Positions 1-9,436 of a DNA stretch of 64,000 bases are shown in pieces; within the stretch, counting starts at the first letter, position 1; the number at the start of each line of letters is the position of its first letter. A program made the translations under genes and the position numbers. Location: assembly GCF_024623455.1 (NCBI RefSeq), contig NZ_JANIPJ010000008.1:1-64000 (forward strand), written 5' to 3'. This DNA is from Paenibacillus soyae. GTDB lineage: Bacteria > Bacillota > Bacilli > Paenibacillales > Paenibacillaceae. Under the pieces are notes generated by a model. It ran no database searches and was not told where the DNA came from. It saw nothing but the letters and a program-made list of their open reading frames with translations.

Positions 1-2
1 CT

Positions 3-413
3 GAGGGCAAGCAGCAGAGAGAATTAACGATGGGTCAATATAACCGGAATGAATTCGGTGTATATATGGCCGTTACGGAACGATACAAATATATCTACTC
101 AGCGCCGGACAATAAGGAATGGTTGTTCGACTTGCAGGTTGATCCGGAAGAAACGCACAACTTCTTTAACAATCCTCTGTACAAGGATCAAGCGGAACGA
201 ATGAAACGCCAGTTGCTTGAGCAACTGAGAGCGGATCAATGCACGACGATGATTGACGGGGATGATTGGAAACGTTATGAGCCGCAGCAGCTCCCGCCAG
301 AGCGTGACGCACTCTTGCTGCTCCAGGATCCGCCTGCAAGCATTCCTTGTATTCCTGGATATGAAAGAAAATTCGAGGTTAATCAAAACGATTTGTTTCG
401 GATCAAATTTTAA
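3..413 (+). CDS. Sulfatase, C-terminal part (5' end outside window)
   Basis: The reading frame is open from the first bases of the window, so this is the tail of a longer gene and the internal ATG at 30 is not its start. The visible ~136 residues match the C-terminal subdomain of arylsulfatase-type (S1 family) enzymes: an RELTMGQYN-like turn, then VTERYKYIY, then LFDLQVDPEETHNF, the usual 'locally recorded DP.E..N' segment before the terminal helix. The catalytic CxPxR region is upstream and not visible, so the substrate cannot be judged. It ends 41 bases before a glycoside hydrolase gene on the same strand, which suggests a shared transcript. Family assignment is fairly sure; activity is unknown. 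Confidence 0.75.
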   Translation, partial: EGKQQRELTMGQYNRNEFGVYMAVTERYKYIYSAPDNKEWLFDLQVDPEETHNFFNNPLYKDQAERMKRQLLEQLRADQCTTMIDGDDWKRYEPQQLPPERDALLLLQDPPASIPCIPGYERKFEVNQNDLFRIKF

Positions 414-454
414 CAGGTGTCAGTGACTTTGCAGCGTGAAATGAGGAGAGAACC

Positions 455-1708
455 ATGGACAAGACAGTATTAACAATCGAGGGCGAACAGTTTGTTATTA
501 ATGGAAGAAAAACATATTCGGAGATTGAAGGCAGTCCTTCTCATGTTCATGGCTTATTAATGAATGCGAGATTTGTTCAAGGTATATTCGATGACAAGCA
601 AGACCCCAATCGATTCCATCGTTTTGGACGCAGGTTCGATCCGGATCAGAATACGAATGATCTTATTGCAGCATTGCCTGAATGGTATCGGGCAGGACTT
701 CGAGCATTTACCGTTTGTTTTCAGGGCGGGGGTCCATGCTTTACCTTACAGAATTCAACGATCGATAATAATCCATTCTCCGAGGACGGCACTAGCATTG
801 ATCCGGCTTACGCGGATCGAATGGACCGTCTGATCAGAGCGGCTGATGAATGGGGCATGGTCGTTATTGTCAGCTACTTCTATACTGGGCAGACCGGACG
901 ACTGAAGGATGGCAAAGTGGTGTTGAATGCTGTTAGGGCAGCATCTCGCTTCTTGAAGGAAGGCGCTTATACCAATGTCATCATTGAAGTTTGCAATGAG
1001 CATAATATTGCGCGTGACCATCCATTGATTGCATCGAGCGAGGGAATGATCGCCTTGATGGAGATCGCCCGTTCGGAATCCGGGGGGATGCCTATAGGCT
1101 GCAGCGGCCTGGGAAGATATATTAATGAAGAGGTTTGCAAGGAAAGTGACGTTATACTCATTCACGGCAACTGGCTAACCCGTCAACACTTTTATAATCA
1201 TATTCAGCAAGTGAAGGCATGGGCACCCGGAAAGCCGGTTGTATGCAACGAGGATTCGCCGGACATCAGTAAGATGGATGTGGCTTTTCGCACCTATACA
1301 TCCTGGGGGTATTACAATAATATTACGAAACAGGAAGTACCTGCCGATTGGACGATTACACCTGGTGAGGATCAGTTTTTTGCTGAGCGTATGGCAGCAG
1401 AATTAGGTATTGACAGGCCTCCAATTCCAGAGGATGAACAGTTTTATCTACAAGGCTTTGAGGCGGATATGTCCTATGAAGGAAAACGTTGGATTCGGTT
1501 AGCGAGCTTGTATCCTGAGAAAATCAATTATGTGGACTTCTACCGAAATGGGGAGCTGTATTTCACAAGCTATGATAGTGTCCATGCTGTGAATCATAAG
1601 AAAAACTGGGAGATGGGCGCAGTAGAAATGAGCTCTGAGAAGGAGGAGTGGAGAGCAGTTGTCCATCTGCATGATGGAAGGATTATAGAGAAATTAGCCA
1701 AGCTATGA
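455..1708 (+). CDS. Clan GH-A-like glycoside hydrolase, cytoplasmic
   Basis: A 417-residue protein without signal peptide, preceded by a GAGGAGAG ribosome site. It has the look of a (beta/alpha)8 retaining hydrolase of clan GH-A: an Asn-Glu pair in EVCNEHN (Glu182, candidate acid/base) at the end of one strand and a second Glu in VVCNEDS (Glu266, candidate nucleophile). Between them lies an IHGNW strand. The last ~90 residues look like a small beta domain. I do not recognise the exact CAZy family. It lies between a sulfatase end and two sugar-binding lipoproteins, so it probably trims an imported oligosaccharide in the cytoplasm. The fold is inferred from motifs only. Confidence 0.55.
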   Translation: MDKTVLTIEGEQFVINGRKTYSEIEGSPSHVHGLLMNARFVQGIFDDKQDPNRFHRFGRRFDPDQNTNDLIAALPEWYRAGLRAFTVCFQGGGPCFTLQNSTIDNNPFSEDGTSIDPAYADRMDRLIRAADEWGMVVIVSYFYTGQTGRLKDGKVVLNAVRAASRFLKEGAYTNVIIEVCNEHNIARDHPLIASSEGMIALMEIARSESGGMPIGCSGLGRYINEEVCKESDVILIHGNWLTRQHFYNHIQQVKAWAPGKPVVCNEDSPDISKMDVAFRTYTSWGYYNNITKQEVPADWTITPGEDQFFAERMAAELGIDRPPIPEDEQFYLQGFEADMSYEGKRWIRLASLYPEKINYVDFYRNGELYFTSYDSVHAVNHKKNWEMGAVEMSSEKEEWRAVVHLHDGRIIEKLAKL

Positions 1709-1716
1709 TTGGATAC

Positions 1717-1763
1717 GAATACGCTGCATGAAAGGAGTATTAGGCTTCTCTCATGCGGTATTC
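1717..1763 (+). terminator. Stem-loop after the GH-A-like gene
   Basis: GAATAC plus GCATGA pair with TCATGC plus GTATTC around a ~20-base loop, just after the stop codon. There is no clear T-run, so it may be an attenuator or mRNA-stabilising hairpin and not a full terminator. Confidence 0.4.
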
Positions 1764-1853
1764 GGGGCTCTATTCTGTGTGTCTGAGCGATGTGCATGAT
1801 TGGAGTATGGGCTGAAAACCAGTTATTTCGAAATAGCGTCATAAAGGGTTATA

Positions 1854-1868
1854 GTGAAAGCGTTACCT
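1854..1868 (+). promoter_or_regulatory. cre-like (CcpA) box upstream of binding protein 1
   Basis: The bases TGAAAGCGTTACCT match the Bacillus cre pattern WTGNAANCGNWNNCW at all positions except the first W. It lies ~43 bases before the ATG at 1911, between the stem-loop and the gene, where catabolite repression by glucose would act. The match is seen; CcpA binding is inferred. Confidence 0.55.
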
Positions 1869-1910
1869 GCTGAACTTCTTGTGGAAAAAACGAAAGGGGA
1901 GTGTTACAAC

Positions 1911-3542
1911 ATGAAGAAAAAGATGTTGGTATTAGTGGTAGCTGTCTCAATGATGATGAGCATGATTGCTGCCTGTTCGACCAAGGAATCCGAAGAGAAC
2001 AACTCCGAGAATGCTGCAGTTCCTCAAAACTTTAATGCGACCGGTTTCCCTGTTGTGAATGAGAAAGTGACGCTTAAGTTAATGGGAGCGAAGGCGGCCA
2101 ATCAGGGTCCTTGGGATCAGATGATGTTTTTCGAGGAAATGGAAAGGTTAACAAACATTCATTTTGAGTTCGATACTCCGGACAACAAGGTGTTTCAAGA
2201 AAAGAAAAATTTGACCTTTGCCAGCGATAACTTGCCTGATGTATTTTTTGCGGGCTCTCTGACAACCTTTGATCAGATCAATTATGGTAAACAGGGTCTC
2301 CTTATACCTCTTGAAGATTTGATTGACCAGTATGCACCGAATTTCAAAGCATTGATGGATAAAAATCCTGCCATCCGTCGAGCCATTACAGCACCAGACG
2401 GTCATATCTATGCGTTGCCTCAAGTCTCAGATATCATTCGTGATATGATGTTCTTCCGAACCTATCTGAACGCAGAGTGGATGGAAGCGCTGGGCAATCC
2501 GCAGGTTGCGCAAACGACGGACGAGCTATTAGAGCTGTTAAAGCGTTTCCGTGACGAAGATCCGAACAAGAACGGGAAGCAGGATGAGCTTCCGTTATCC
2601 TTCCTTAATGTGAAGAATGATTCCTTGAATATTCCTAGAACGTATATCATGCCTGCCTTTGGTGTGCTTGAGGATAGACCGAATCAATCCCGCTTGCAGG
2701 TGTCCGGAGACAAGGTTAGTGCCGTATTCATGTCTGAGGGCTACAAAGAATTCTTGAAGTATATGAAGACCTTGCATGATGAGAAGCTTCTTGACCCAGA
2801 GATATTCACTCACACGGATCAGCAGCTGAAGGCCAAAGGGCAAGAGGGCTTGATCGGAATGACCATGCACGCTGCGCCGTTCTCCGTATTCAAGGTTGAA
2901 AAGCCTGAGGATAATGAAAAATATCCATTAGTGATGCCGTTAACGAGTGCTATGAACAGTGAGAAGCTGTTCACCCCGCGTCCTAATATTACAATCGGCA
3001 CCTTTGCTATTACCAAAAATAATCCACATCCAGAAGCAACGATGAGATGGGTAGACTACTTGTATACGACAGAGGGCTTTATGCTAGGCAATCAAGGAAT
3101 TGAAGGCGAGGCCTGGAAGTGGAAGGACGATAATAAAAACGAGTGGGAAAGAATTACGCCAGAGGGTATGAACAAGGAGGAGTTCCGCGCTCAGAACACA
3201 CCTGATATTGGCTCAACGATCCCGCTTCTGAAAAGCATGGAGCTTAATTATAAACAAAATGACTTGGTCAACAATATTCTCAATAAGCAGGCGGATGAAT
3301 TGTCGCAATACGCCAAAGAAGCTATGCCTCTGTTGTTCCTGTCGGAGGAAGAGGAGAGCCGGGCAAATATTCTGAAAAACGATCTGATGAACTACATCGC
3401 ACAAATGGAAGCAAAGTTTGTACTTGGCAAAGAGAGCTTTGATAACTGGGATGCTTATGTGTCTACGCTTAAGAAAATGAATGTAGATGAATATGTGGAG
3501 ATCTATCAGAAGGCGTATGATCGCTGGATAGCTACGAACTAA
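1911..3542 (+). CDS. Sugar ABC transporter substrate-binding lipoprotein (copy 1)
   Basis: A 543-residue CUT1-type extracellular solute-binding protein. The start is set at ATG 1911, behind AAAGGGGA, and not at an in-frame GTG 57 bases upstream; this gives a normal lipoprotein signal (MKKKM, hydrophobic core, lipobox IAAC) followed by a Ser/Glu/Asn-rich linker. Length and motifs (GPWDQMMFFEEME, APDGHIYALPQ, GIEGEAWKW) fit the LipO-like binding proteins common in Paenibacillus. It is strongly similar along its whole length to the next gene, so the two are tandem duplicates. No permease follows directly; it probably uses the permeases at 16-18 kb. The ligand is unknown, probably a uronic-acid- or sulfate-bearing oligosaccharide given the neighbours. 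Confidence 0.9.
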   Translation: MKKKMLVLVVAVSMMMSMIAACSTKESEENNSENAAVPQNFNATGFPVVNEKVTLKLMGAKAANQGPWDQMMFFEEMERLTNIHFEFDTPDNKVFQEKKNLTFASDNLPDVFFAGSLTTFDQINYGKQGLLIPLEDLIDQYAPNFKALMDKNPAIRRAITAPDGHIYALPQVSDIIRDMMFFRTYLNAEWMEALGNPQVAQTTDELLELLKRFRDEDPNKNGKQDELPLSFLNVKNDSLNIPRTYIMPAFGVLEDRPNQSRLQVSGDKVSAVFMSEGYKEFLKYMKTLHDEKLLDPEIFTHTDQQLKAKGQEGLIGMTMHAAPFSVFKVEKPEDNEKYPLVMPLTSAMNSEKLFTPRPNITIGTFAITKNNPHPEATMRWVDYLYTTEGFMLGNQGIEGEAWKWKDDNKNEWERITPEGMNKEEFRAQNTPDIGSTIPLLKSMELNYKQNDLVNNILNKQADELSQYAKEAMPLLFLSEEEESRANILKNDLMNYIAQMEAKFVLGKESFDNWDAYVSTLKKMNVDEYVEIYQKAYDRWIATN

Positions 3543-3606
3543 GGCTGTAATGTACGGCTGTCCTGCAAGTTAACCATGGAATATAGTAAAAAATAATGCT
3601 GGGAAG

Positions 3607-3650
3607 CTCCACTTTTGTTGCTGCTGTTGTCGGCTGCAATAAAAGTGGAG
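3607..3650 (+). promoter_or_regulatory. Long stem-loop between the two binding-protein genes
   Basis: CTCCACTTTT pairs perfectly with AAAAGTGGAG, and the inner GTTGC pairs with GCAAT (one G-T), giving a ~15-bp stem. No T-run follows, so a 3'-protecting or attenuating hairpin is more likely than a strong terminator. Confidence 0.5.
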
Positions 3651-3665
3651 TTCAACCACCTGTTG

Positions 3666-3679
3666 TGTAAGCGCTTAAT
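3666..3679 (+). promoter_or_regulatory. cre-like box upstream of binding protein 2
   Basis: TGTAAGCGCTTAAT keeps the cre core (TGNAANCGNW) but has two mismatches to the full consensus at its edges. It lies ~50 bases before the next gene start, much like the box before copy 1. Confidence 0.4.
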
Positions 3680-3725
3680 TTAGTGAGTTATTATCCATTT
3701 CGAGACAAGGGGGCGTTCATTGCAT

Positions 3726-5354
3726 ATGAAAAAGATGACGATCGTACTATCTATTCTAATCTTGTTTAGTATGTTGTCCGCATGCTCAACCGACAGCACT
3801 CCGCAACAGAGTGACAACAGCAAAGCGATACAAAATTTCAATGCTTCTGCTTATCCAATTGTAAACGAGAAGATAACCTTGAAGCTCATGGGATCAAAGT
3901 CGCCCCTGCAAGGCCCATGGGATCAGATGATGTTTTTTGAAGAAATGGAACGAATGACGAATATTCATTTTGAGTTTGAGACACCTGATGATAGTGCATA
4001 TCAAGAAAAGAAAAACTTAACATTTGCGAGCGGAAATTTGCCGGATGTATTTTTTGGTGGGAAGTTATCCTCCTTTGACCAGTTCAACTATGGCAAACAG
4101 GGTTTGCTTATTCCTCTTGAGGATTTAATTGATAAGTATGCGCCTCATCTCAAGGCTTTACTTGACAAGGATCCTTCTATACGTAAAGCAATTACAGCGC
4201 CGGACGGTCATATCTACGCATTACCTCAAGTTTCGAATATTTCCCGGGATATTATGTCTCTTCGAACGTATCTGAACGCGGAGTGGATGGAGGCGCTGGG
4301 GAATCCGAAGCTTCCAGAAACAACAGATGAGCTATTGGAGCTGCTTAAGCGTTTTCGAGATGAAGATCCGAATAGGAATGGGAAGAAGGATGAGCTTCCT
4401 TTGAGTTTTAACAATGTTAAAGGCGATTCTTTGCATGATGCCAGAGCCTACCTGATGCCGGCATTTGGCCTGCTGGAGGATCGTTATAACCAATCGCGTT
4501 TGCAGGTTGAGGGAGATAAGGTCAGCGCGGTATTTTTGTCGGATTCCTACAGACAGTTCCTTACATATATGAATAAATTGCATGCCGAAAATCTTCTTGA
4601 TGCCGAAATATTCACACATACCGATCAGCAGCTGAAGGCAAAAGGACAGGAAGATCGGATTGGCATGACGTTTCAAGCTGCGCCTTTTTTAATTTACAAC
4701 GTTGATGTTGCAAATGTGGAAGCCAATGCTAAATACCCCTTGGTGCTGCCGTTAACAAGTCCAATAAATGATAAAAAGCTGTTTAGCCCGAATCCCCATA
4801 TTGTAACAGGAACCTTTGCTATTACCCAAAAGAACAAATACCCTGAGGCAACCATACGGTGGGTCGATTATTTGTACACCTCAGAGGGTTTCATGCTCGG
4901 CAATCAAGGAATTGAGGGCGAAGCTTGGAAATGGAGAGATGAGAGTAAAACCGTATGGGACCGTCTTGTTCCGGAAGGTATGAAAGCAAATGAATTTCGT
5001 GCAAAAAACACACCGGATGTAGGTACGCCAATTCCACTTCTAAAAAGCAAGGAGTTGAACGATAAGCAGTCGGATGTACTTGCTGCGATTCTAAATGAAC
5101 AGGCGGAAAAACTTACAGCCTTCGCTAAATCCCCGATGCCATTGCTCTTTCTAACAGAAGAAGAGGAGAACAGGATCAATATTCTGAAAAATGATCTGCT
5201 GATTTACATCTCTCAGATGGAAGCAAAGTTTGTTCTAGGTAAAGAAAAGCTTGAAAATTGGGATGAATACTTAGCGACCTTGAAGAAACTGAATGTAGAC
5301 GAGTATGTCGAGATATATCAGAGGGCATACGACCGCTGGAAAAAAGCTGAATAA
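3726..5354 (+). CDS. Sugar ABC transporter substrate-binding lipoprotein (copy 2)
   Basis: A 542-residue lipoprotein paralogous to the gene before it; long stretches such as GPWDQMMFFEEME, YGKQGLLIPLEDLID and APDGHIYALPQVS are shared. The lipobox is LSAC. AAGGGGG at 3708-3713 could serve a TTG at 3720 (6-base spacing) or the ATG at 3726 (12-base spacing); I chose the ATG because it gives the same MKKM start as copy 1. The gene is followed after 42 bases by a sulfatase, so it is probably part of the same unit. Divergence is spread over the whole protein, which suggests an established duplication, perhaps with altered ligand preference. Confidence 0.88.
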   Translation: MKKMTIVLSILILFSMLSACSTDSTPQQSDNSKAIQNFNASAYPIVNEKITLKLMGSKSPLQGPWDQMMFFEEMERMTNIHFEFETPDDSAYQEKKNLTFASGNLPDVFFGGKLSSFDQFNYGKQGLLIPLEDLIDKYAPHLKALLDKDPSIRKAITAPDGHIYALPQVSNISRDIMSLRTYLNAEWMEALGNPKLPETTDELLELLKRFRDEDPNRNGKKDELPLSFNNVKGDSLHDARAYLMPAFGLLEDRYNQSRLQVEGDKVSAVFLSDSYRQFLTYMNKLHAENLLDAEIFTHTDQQLKAKGQEDRIGMTFQAAPFLIYNVDVANVEANAKYPLVLPLTSPINDKKLFSPNPHIVTGTFAITQKNKYPEATIRWVDYLYTSEGFMLGNQGIEGEAWKWRDESKTVWDRLVPEGMKANEFRAKNTPDVGTPIPLLKSKELNDKQSDVLAAILNEQAEKLTAFAKSPMPLLFLTEEEENRINILKNDLLIYISQMEAKFVLGKEKLENWDEYLATLKKLNVDEYVEIYQRAYDRWKKAE

Positions 5355-5396
5355 TCACATTTAAAAATATAATTTCTACGTATGGAGTGAAGTGAA

Positions 5397-6983
5397 ATGA
5401 ACCAAAAATCATTAAATATCCTGTGGATTTCGTTAGAAGATACGAGTCCAAGGTTTGGCTGTTACGGAGATGCGGTTGCCCGAACGCCTCATATCGATCA
5501 GCTCTCAAGGGAGGGCTGCCGCTATCCTAATACGTTTGCTACTGCCGGCGTTTGTGCGCCCAGCCGTTGTGCGGTTATTACGGGGATGTATTCCACCTAT
5601 ATAGGCGGACAGCATATGCGGACCACTCATACGAACCAGGATACCCCTGAATTACCTACGCCTTATGAAATTGTTCCGCCTTCTTATGTCAAAGTATTCT
5701 CGGAATACTTAAGGGCACAGGGCTATTATTGTACGAACAATCTAAAAACCGATTATCAGTTTAAACCTCCTGTTACGGCATGGGATGAATGTGGACCAGA
5801 TGGACATTGGCGAAATCGCGGAGCCAACCAGCCTTTTTTTGCGGTGTTTAATACGACCGTCACGCATGAGAGCAAGATGTGGCCTCAGGAAACGGAAGAA
5901 ATTAAGACGAATCCGGATGAAGTCGTGCTTCCGCCATATTTGCCGGATACCCCGCTTGTACGTAAAGCTATAGCTCGGCATTATGACAATCTATCATTAG
6001 CAGACGACTACGTTGGTACTCTGTTGCAGCAGCTTGAAGAGGATGGCCTATCAGAGAATACGATAGTCATGTTATGGAGCGATCACGGCGAAGGGCTTCC
6101 CAGAGCAAAGCGGTGGACATATGATGCGGGCATTCGGGTACCGCTTATCGTTCGCTGGCCGGGTCAAATCCAACCGGGGACTGTCAATGAACGACTAGTG
6201 AGCTTGATCGATTTGGCCCCGACTGTATTAGAGCTTGCTAACCTCCAGATACCTGCTCACTTGCAAGGAAAGAGCTTTCTCCATGAGGGCGAAGAAAGAG
6301 GATACATTTATGCTACACGCGATCGTTACGATGAATCCTATGATATGGTGAGAGCGGTTCGTGATAAGCAATACAAATATATTCGGAACTATTATCCTAA
6401 CCAGTCTTATCAGCTATGGATTCCGTTTCTGAATCAGCATCCGATCCAGAGAGAACTGTGGCGATTGCATGAGGAAGGGAAGCTGGAGGGCTTGGCTGCA
6501 CAGTTTGTTGGGAATGGCAGACCTGCCGAAGAGCTGTACGACTGTGAAGCTGATCCCTACGAGCAGCACAATCTGGCCGGCAAGCCGGAGTATTCAGAGG
6601 TGCTTCGACGTATGAGAGAGGCCTTGGAGCAATGGAGAATGAAATACGATCGTCTTGGCGAGGTGCCAGAGACGGAAATGGTCGCACAGATGTGGCCCTC
6701 CGGCAAGCAGCCGCAAACTGCCAAACCGCGATTTGTAACTGTGGATGGAGGGATATGCGCTTCAGAGCTTATTGAGAGTGGAACAGTTAGTCGGCCGGCA
6801 CTTGTTCAAATCCATTGCAGCACGCAAGGAGCATCTATTGCCTATAAGCTCGATGACAATTCACCTCAGTGGAGCTTGTATACAGGCGCCATTCGAATAC
6901 CCGAAGACGTTGTACAGCTTCGTGCAAAAGCTATTCGTATAGGCTATCAGGAGAGTATAGAGACGGTGTTGGCATTTGAGTAG
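5397..6983 (+). CDS. S1-family sulfatase with C-terminal beta-sandwich, cytoplasmic
   Basis: A 528-residue formylglycine-dependent sulfatase. The maturation motif CAPSR (Cys53, to be converted to formylglycine) is followed by the expected ITGMY segment. The N-terminal metal strand reads WISLEDTSP..GCYGD, the ED type and not the DD type, as in the heparan-N-sulfatase/S1_8-like branch; SDHGEG supplies later metal ligands. Residues ~455-528 (ALVQIHCSTQGASIAYKLDD) resemble the chitobiase/hexosaminidase C-terminal domain often appended to this branch. There is no signal peptide, so sulfate removal would be cytoplasmic. S1_8 enzymes are known in ulvan loci, which fits the neighbours, but the subfamily call is my inference. 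Confidence 0.85.
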   Translation: MNQKSLNILWISLEDTSPRFGCYGDAVARTPHIDQLSREGCRYPNTFATAGVCAPSRCAVITGMYSTYIGGQHMRTTHTNQDTPELPTPYEIVPPSYVKVFSEYLRAQGYYCTNNLKTDYQFKPPVTAWDECGPDGHWRNRGANQPFFAVFNTTVTHESKMWPQETEEIKTNPDEVVLPPYLPDTPLVRKAIARHYDNLSLADDYVGTLLQQLEEDGLSENTIVMLWSDHGEGLPRAKRWTYDAGIRVPLIVRWPGQIQPGTVNERLVSLIDLAPTVLELANLQIPAHLQGKSFLHEGEERGYIYATRDRYDESYDMVRAVRDKQYKYIRNYYPNQSYQLWIPFLNQHPIQRELWRLHEEGKLEGLAAQFVGNGRPAEELYDCEADPYEQHNLAGKPEYSEVLRRMREALEQWRMKYDRLGEVPETEMVAQMWPSGKQPQTAKPRFVTVDGGICASELIESGTVSRPALVQIHCSTQGASIAYKLDDNSPQWSLYTGAIRIPEDVVQLRAKAIRIGYQESIETVLAFE

Positions 6984-7044
6984 CCTTAAAAGAGATACAG
7001 CAGCCTAAAACGTTTGATCTTAAAATAAAGGATGGTGTTATAGC

Positions 7045-9303
7045 TTGAAGATATTAAGATTAGCAGTTGCGGGATGGCTAGTGGCAGCGATTCTATTAAC
7101 CGGCGCAGGTTTACAGCCGATAGGAGCAGCCTCGGAGGAAGAAGCATCGGCTTACACCGGGATTAAGAAGGATTTGGGCACACTCATTCCGTTTTGGAGA
7201 TATCATCCAGCGCTGGGTGAGCACTTGGGCGCACCTCTCAGAGCTTTTAAGACATTTGCAAGTGATGAAGACGTGACGTTCCAATACAACAATCGTCCGT
7301 ATGAGAAAGAAGCGATTTTTGGAGATCATATAAATATCGTACGTTTCTTGGGAGGCTGGAGTCCGACTGGCAGAAATTATTATGGTACCAATCTTGGTGT
7401 AGAAGGTGTAGCTCAATATGATCTCGCATACCGCGATGAAGAAGGCAACATTCAGTACAGATTTGGAGAGGGAGTATCTGATGATCAGAATTATGTGAAA
7501 ATTAGACTGGACCCCTACATCCAACATGGTTATACAAGACCTCGCATCGTGATTGACAATATACCTTATGCGTTCCCTGAGGTTCCGAGTGTAAGTGTCT
7601 ATGGACAGAATGCGCCCCCAAGAGATTTGCAGGAGTGGGAGGACTTCATTGAAGCGTTGTGTCGTGAGTTGGTTCGGTTGTATGGCTATGACCTAGTGAA
7701 TACATGGTCGTTCAGGGTGGCAACAGAAGGCAATGATCACAAGAGATTTACGGGAAGTATGGAGCAATTTCTTGCATACTATGAGGCTACGGAAAAAGGA
7801 ATTACCAAAGTGCTTCCAGGAGCGGGGTTCGGCGCATACAACGGTTTTGGAGAGTTTGGGGAACACCTATCTACTGTTGCTTCTTATGCAAAGGAAAACG
7901 GTCTCAAATTCGATTGGATCGCAGCCTCCACCTATTCGGGCGGCGTTAACAAAGATCCTGATCTGGAAGCAGAAAAATTAAAAAATACGGTTCAAATGGT
8001 GAGGCAGCATGCTGCCGATGGGGAGCAATTACCCTTTGAGATCCACGAATACGGCTGGTTCTGGAGCAATGAATTTGGACTTCCGACCAGAGAGCAAGGC
8101 GCAAGAGGGGCAGCTGGAAATTTCCACTTCCTAATGAATCTGTTGGATGTAGGACTCAAGCAAATCTATCATTGGAATACGACCGAGGATGTATGGATCG
8201 ACGATAACAATTATACCTTCCTTTCATCGCTTTTTTGGTTGTTTAGTATCTTAAATTACGCTGAAGGTGCGCATACTTATGAACTCCACACTCGCATTCC
8301 CGAGTCTACTGACATAGTCAATCAGAAATACAAGGCCGTTGGTTTCTTCGGTGCCAACAGCGGTATGGATATGCTTATGGTCTCTTCCTTTAATATGAAA
8401 AGAACGAATAAGGTAACGGGAGATGTGACCGTCTACATTCCGAAATCGATTGCTCCGAACTTGTCTGATCAGTCCAATATAACCTATACGCTCCTATCAG
8501 ATGAAACAGATGTGTATCATCGGCTCAAGACGGACTTTGGGAATGCTGGGACACTTCAGTTGAAAACGCAAAAGCCGGGTGTCATATCCGATCCTGCAAC
8601 AATGGGGGGCAGCACTCCAGAAGCCAATGATGTAATTGTCAATAATTACGAGACATATGAAGGCATGATGAAGGATTCCTTAACTCTCAAAGAGTATGAG
8701 GGAACACTTATTGATAAAGGGGATCATTACGAGCTTACAGTGAATACAACGTCCGACTCTGTCCTGGTACTTTCTTTTGAGGCTGTTGACCGTACACCGC
8801 CAGTCATTCAATTGTCTGTTTCGCCGAACGAAATCGTGCTCAACTCTGAAATTTTATACGTCGATGTGTCAGATGCAGACAGTGGCGTTGCTTCTGTCTC
8901 AATGACAATAGATGAAGCAGAATTTCCATATAACGAAAACCTTCCATTGTGGGATCTGCCTCTTGGTGAACACGTATTGAAGGTAACCGCAATCGATGAA
9001 GCGGGGAATCCGTCCATTCATACCCTGTCCTTTCAGCTAACAACCGATATAAATACGTTAATGAATCATGTTGAACGCGAAGTCGATCAAGGTCATATCG
9101 CAGTCCATATGAAGAACAGTCTACTCGTTAAGCTGAGATTCGCTCAAACGGTATACTCACGGGGTCATAAGCAAACAGTTTCACACCTGCTGAATTCATT
9201 TGTTAATCAAGTAGCTGCTCAATCTGGAAAAACGATTGAGACTATCGTAGCACAACGTTTAACGAGAGATGCAATGTATATCCATGAGAGGTTAAATAAG
9301 TAG
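7045..9303 (+). CDS. Secreted GH39-like hydrolase with Ig-like and FIMAH domains
   Basis: A 752-residue secreted protein, TTG start behind AAAGGATG. Residues 1-28 form a Sec signal peptide ending near GAAS. The catalytic (beta/alpha)8 domain spans ~40-400; NTWSFRVATEGND carries the probable acid/base Glu228 and FEIHEYGW the probable nucleophile Glu335, the GH39/clan GH-A arrangement. A beta-rich region follows, then an Ig-like repeat (~585-665, DRTPPVIQLS...AIDEAGN) and a C-terminal FIMAH-type helical domain (~670-745, LLNSFVNQVAAQSGK), a wall- or carbohydrate-associated module in Paenibacillus enzymes. GH39 enzymes occur in ulvan loci of marine Bacteroidetes. The exact linkage cleaved cannot be read from the sequence. 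Confidence 0.7.
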   Translation: MKILRLAVAGWLVAAILLTGAGLQPIGAASEEEASAYTGIKKDLGTLIPFWRYHPALGEHLGAPLRAFKTFASDEDVTFQYNNRPYEKEAIFGDHINIVRFLGGWSPTGRNYYGTNLGVEGVAQYDLAYRDEEGNIQYRFGEGVSDDQNYVKIRLDPYIQHGYTRPRIVIDNIPYAFPEVPSVSVYGQNAPPRDLQEWEDFIEALCRELVRLYGYDLVNTWSFRVATEGNDHKRFTGSMEQFLAYYEATEKGITKVLPGAGFGAYNGFGEFGEHLSTVASYAKENGLKFDWIAASTYSGGVNKDPDLEAEKLKNTVQMVRQHAADGEQLPFEIHEYGWFWSNEFGLPTREQGARGAAGNFHFLMNLLDVGLKQIYHWNTTEDVWIDDNNYTFLSSLFWLFSILNYAEGAHTYELHTRIPESTDIVNQKYKAVGFFGANSGMDMLMVSSFNMKRTNKVTGDVTVYIPKSIAPNLSDQSNITYTLLSDETDVYHRLKTDFGNAGTLQLKTQKPGVISDPATMGGSTPEANDVIVNNYETYEGMMKDSLTLKEYEGTLIDKGDHYELTVNTTSDSVLVLSFEAVDRTPPVIQLSVSPNEIVLNSEILYVDVSDADSGVASVSMTIDEAEFPYNENLPLWDLPLGEHVLKVTAIDEAGNPSIHTLSFQLTTDINTLMNHVEREVDQGHIAVHMKNSLLVKLRFAQTVYSRGHKQTVSHLLNSFVNQVAAQSGKTIETIVAQRLTRDAMYIHERLNK

Positions 9304-9347
9304 TCAAATGAGATGCAAACTGTTACTTAAATCGTACTGCACGACTG

Positions 9348-9380
9348 GCCCGCTTCATTCATTGATTGCGGGCTTTTCTT
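9348..9380 (+). terminator. Rho-independent terminator after the GH39-like gene
   Basis: GCCCGC pairs with GCGGGC around a 14-base loop and is followed by TTTTCTT. It closes the sulfatase/GH39 unit before the AraC regulator. Confidence 0.75.
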
Positions 9381-9436
9381 CTAGTTCGTTTCTAGGCCAT
9401 GAGAATTGAATGATCCTCTTGAGGAGAGAGTGCTGA

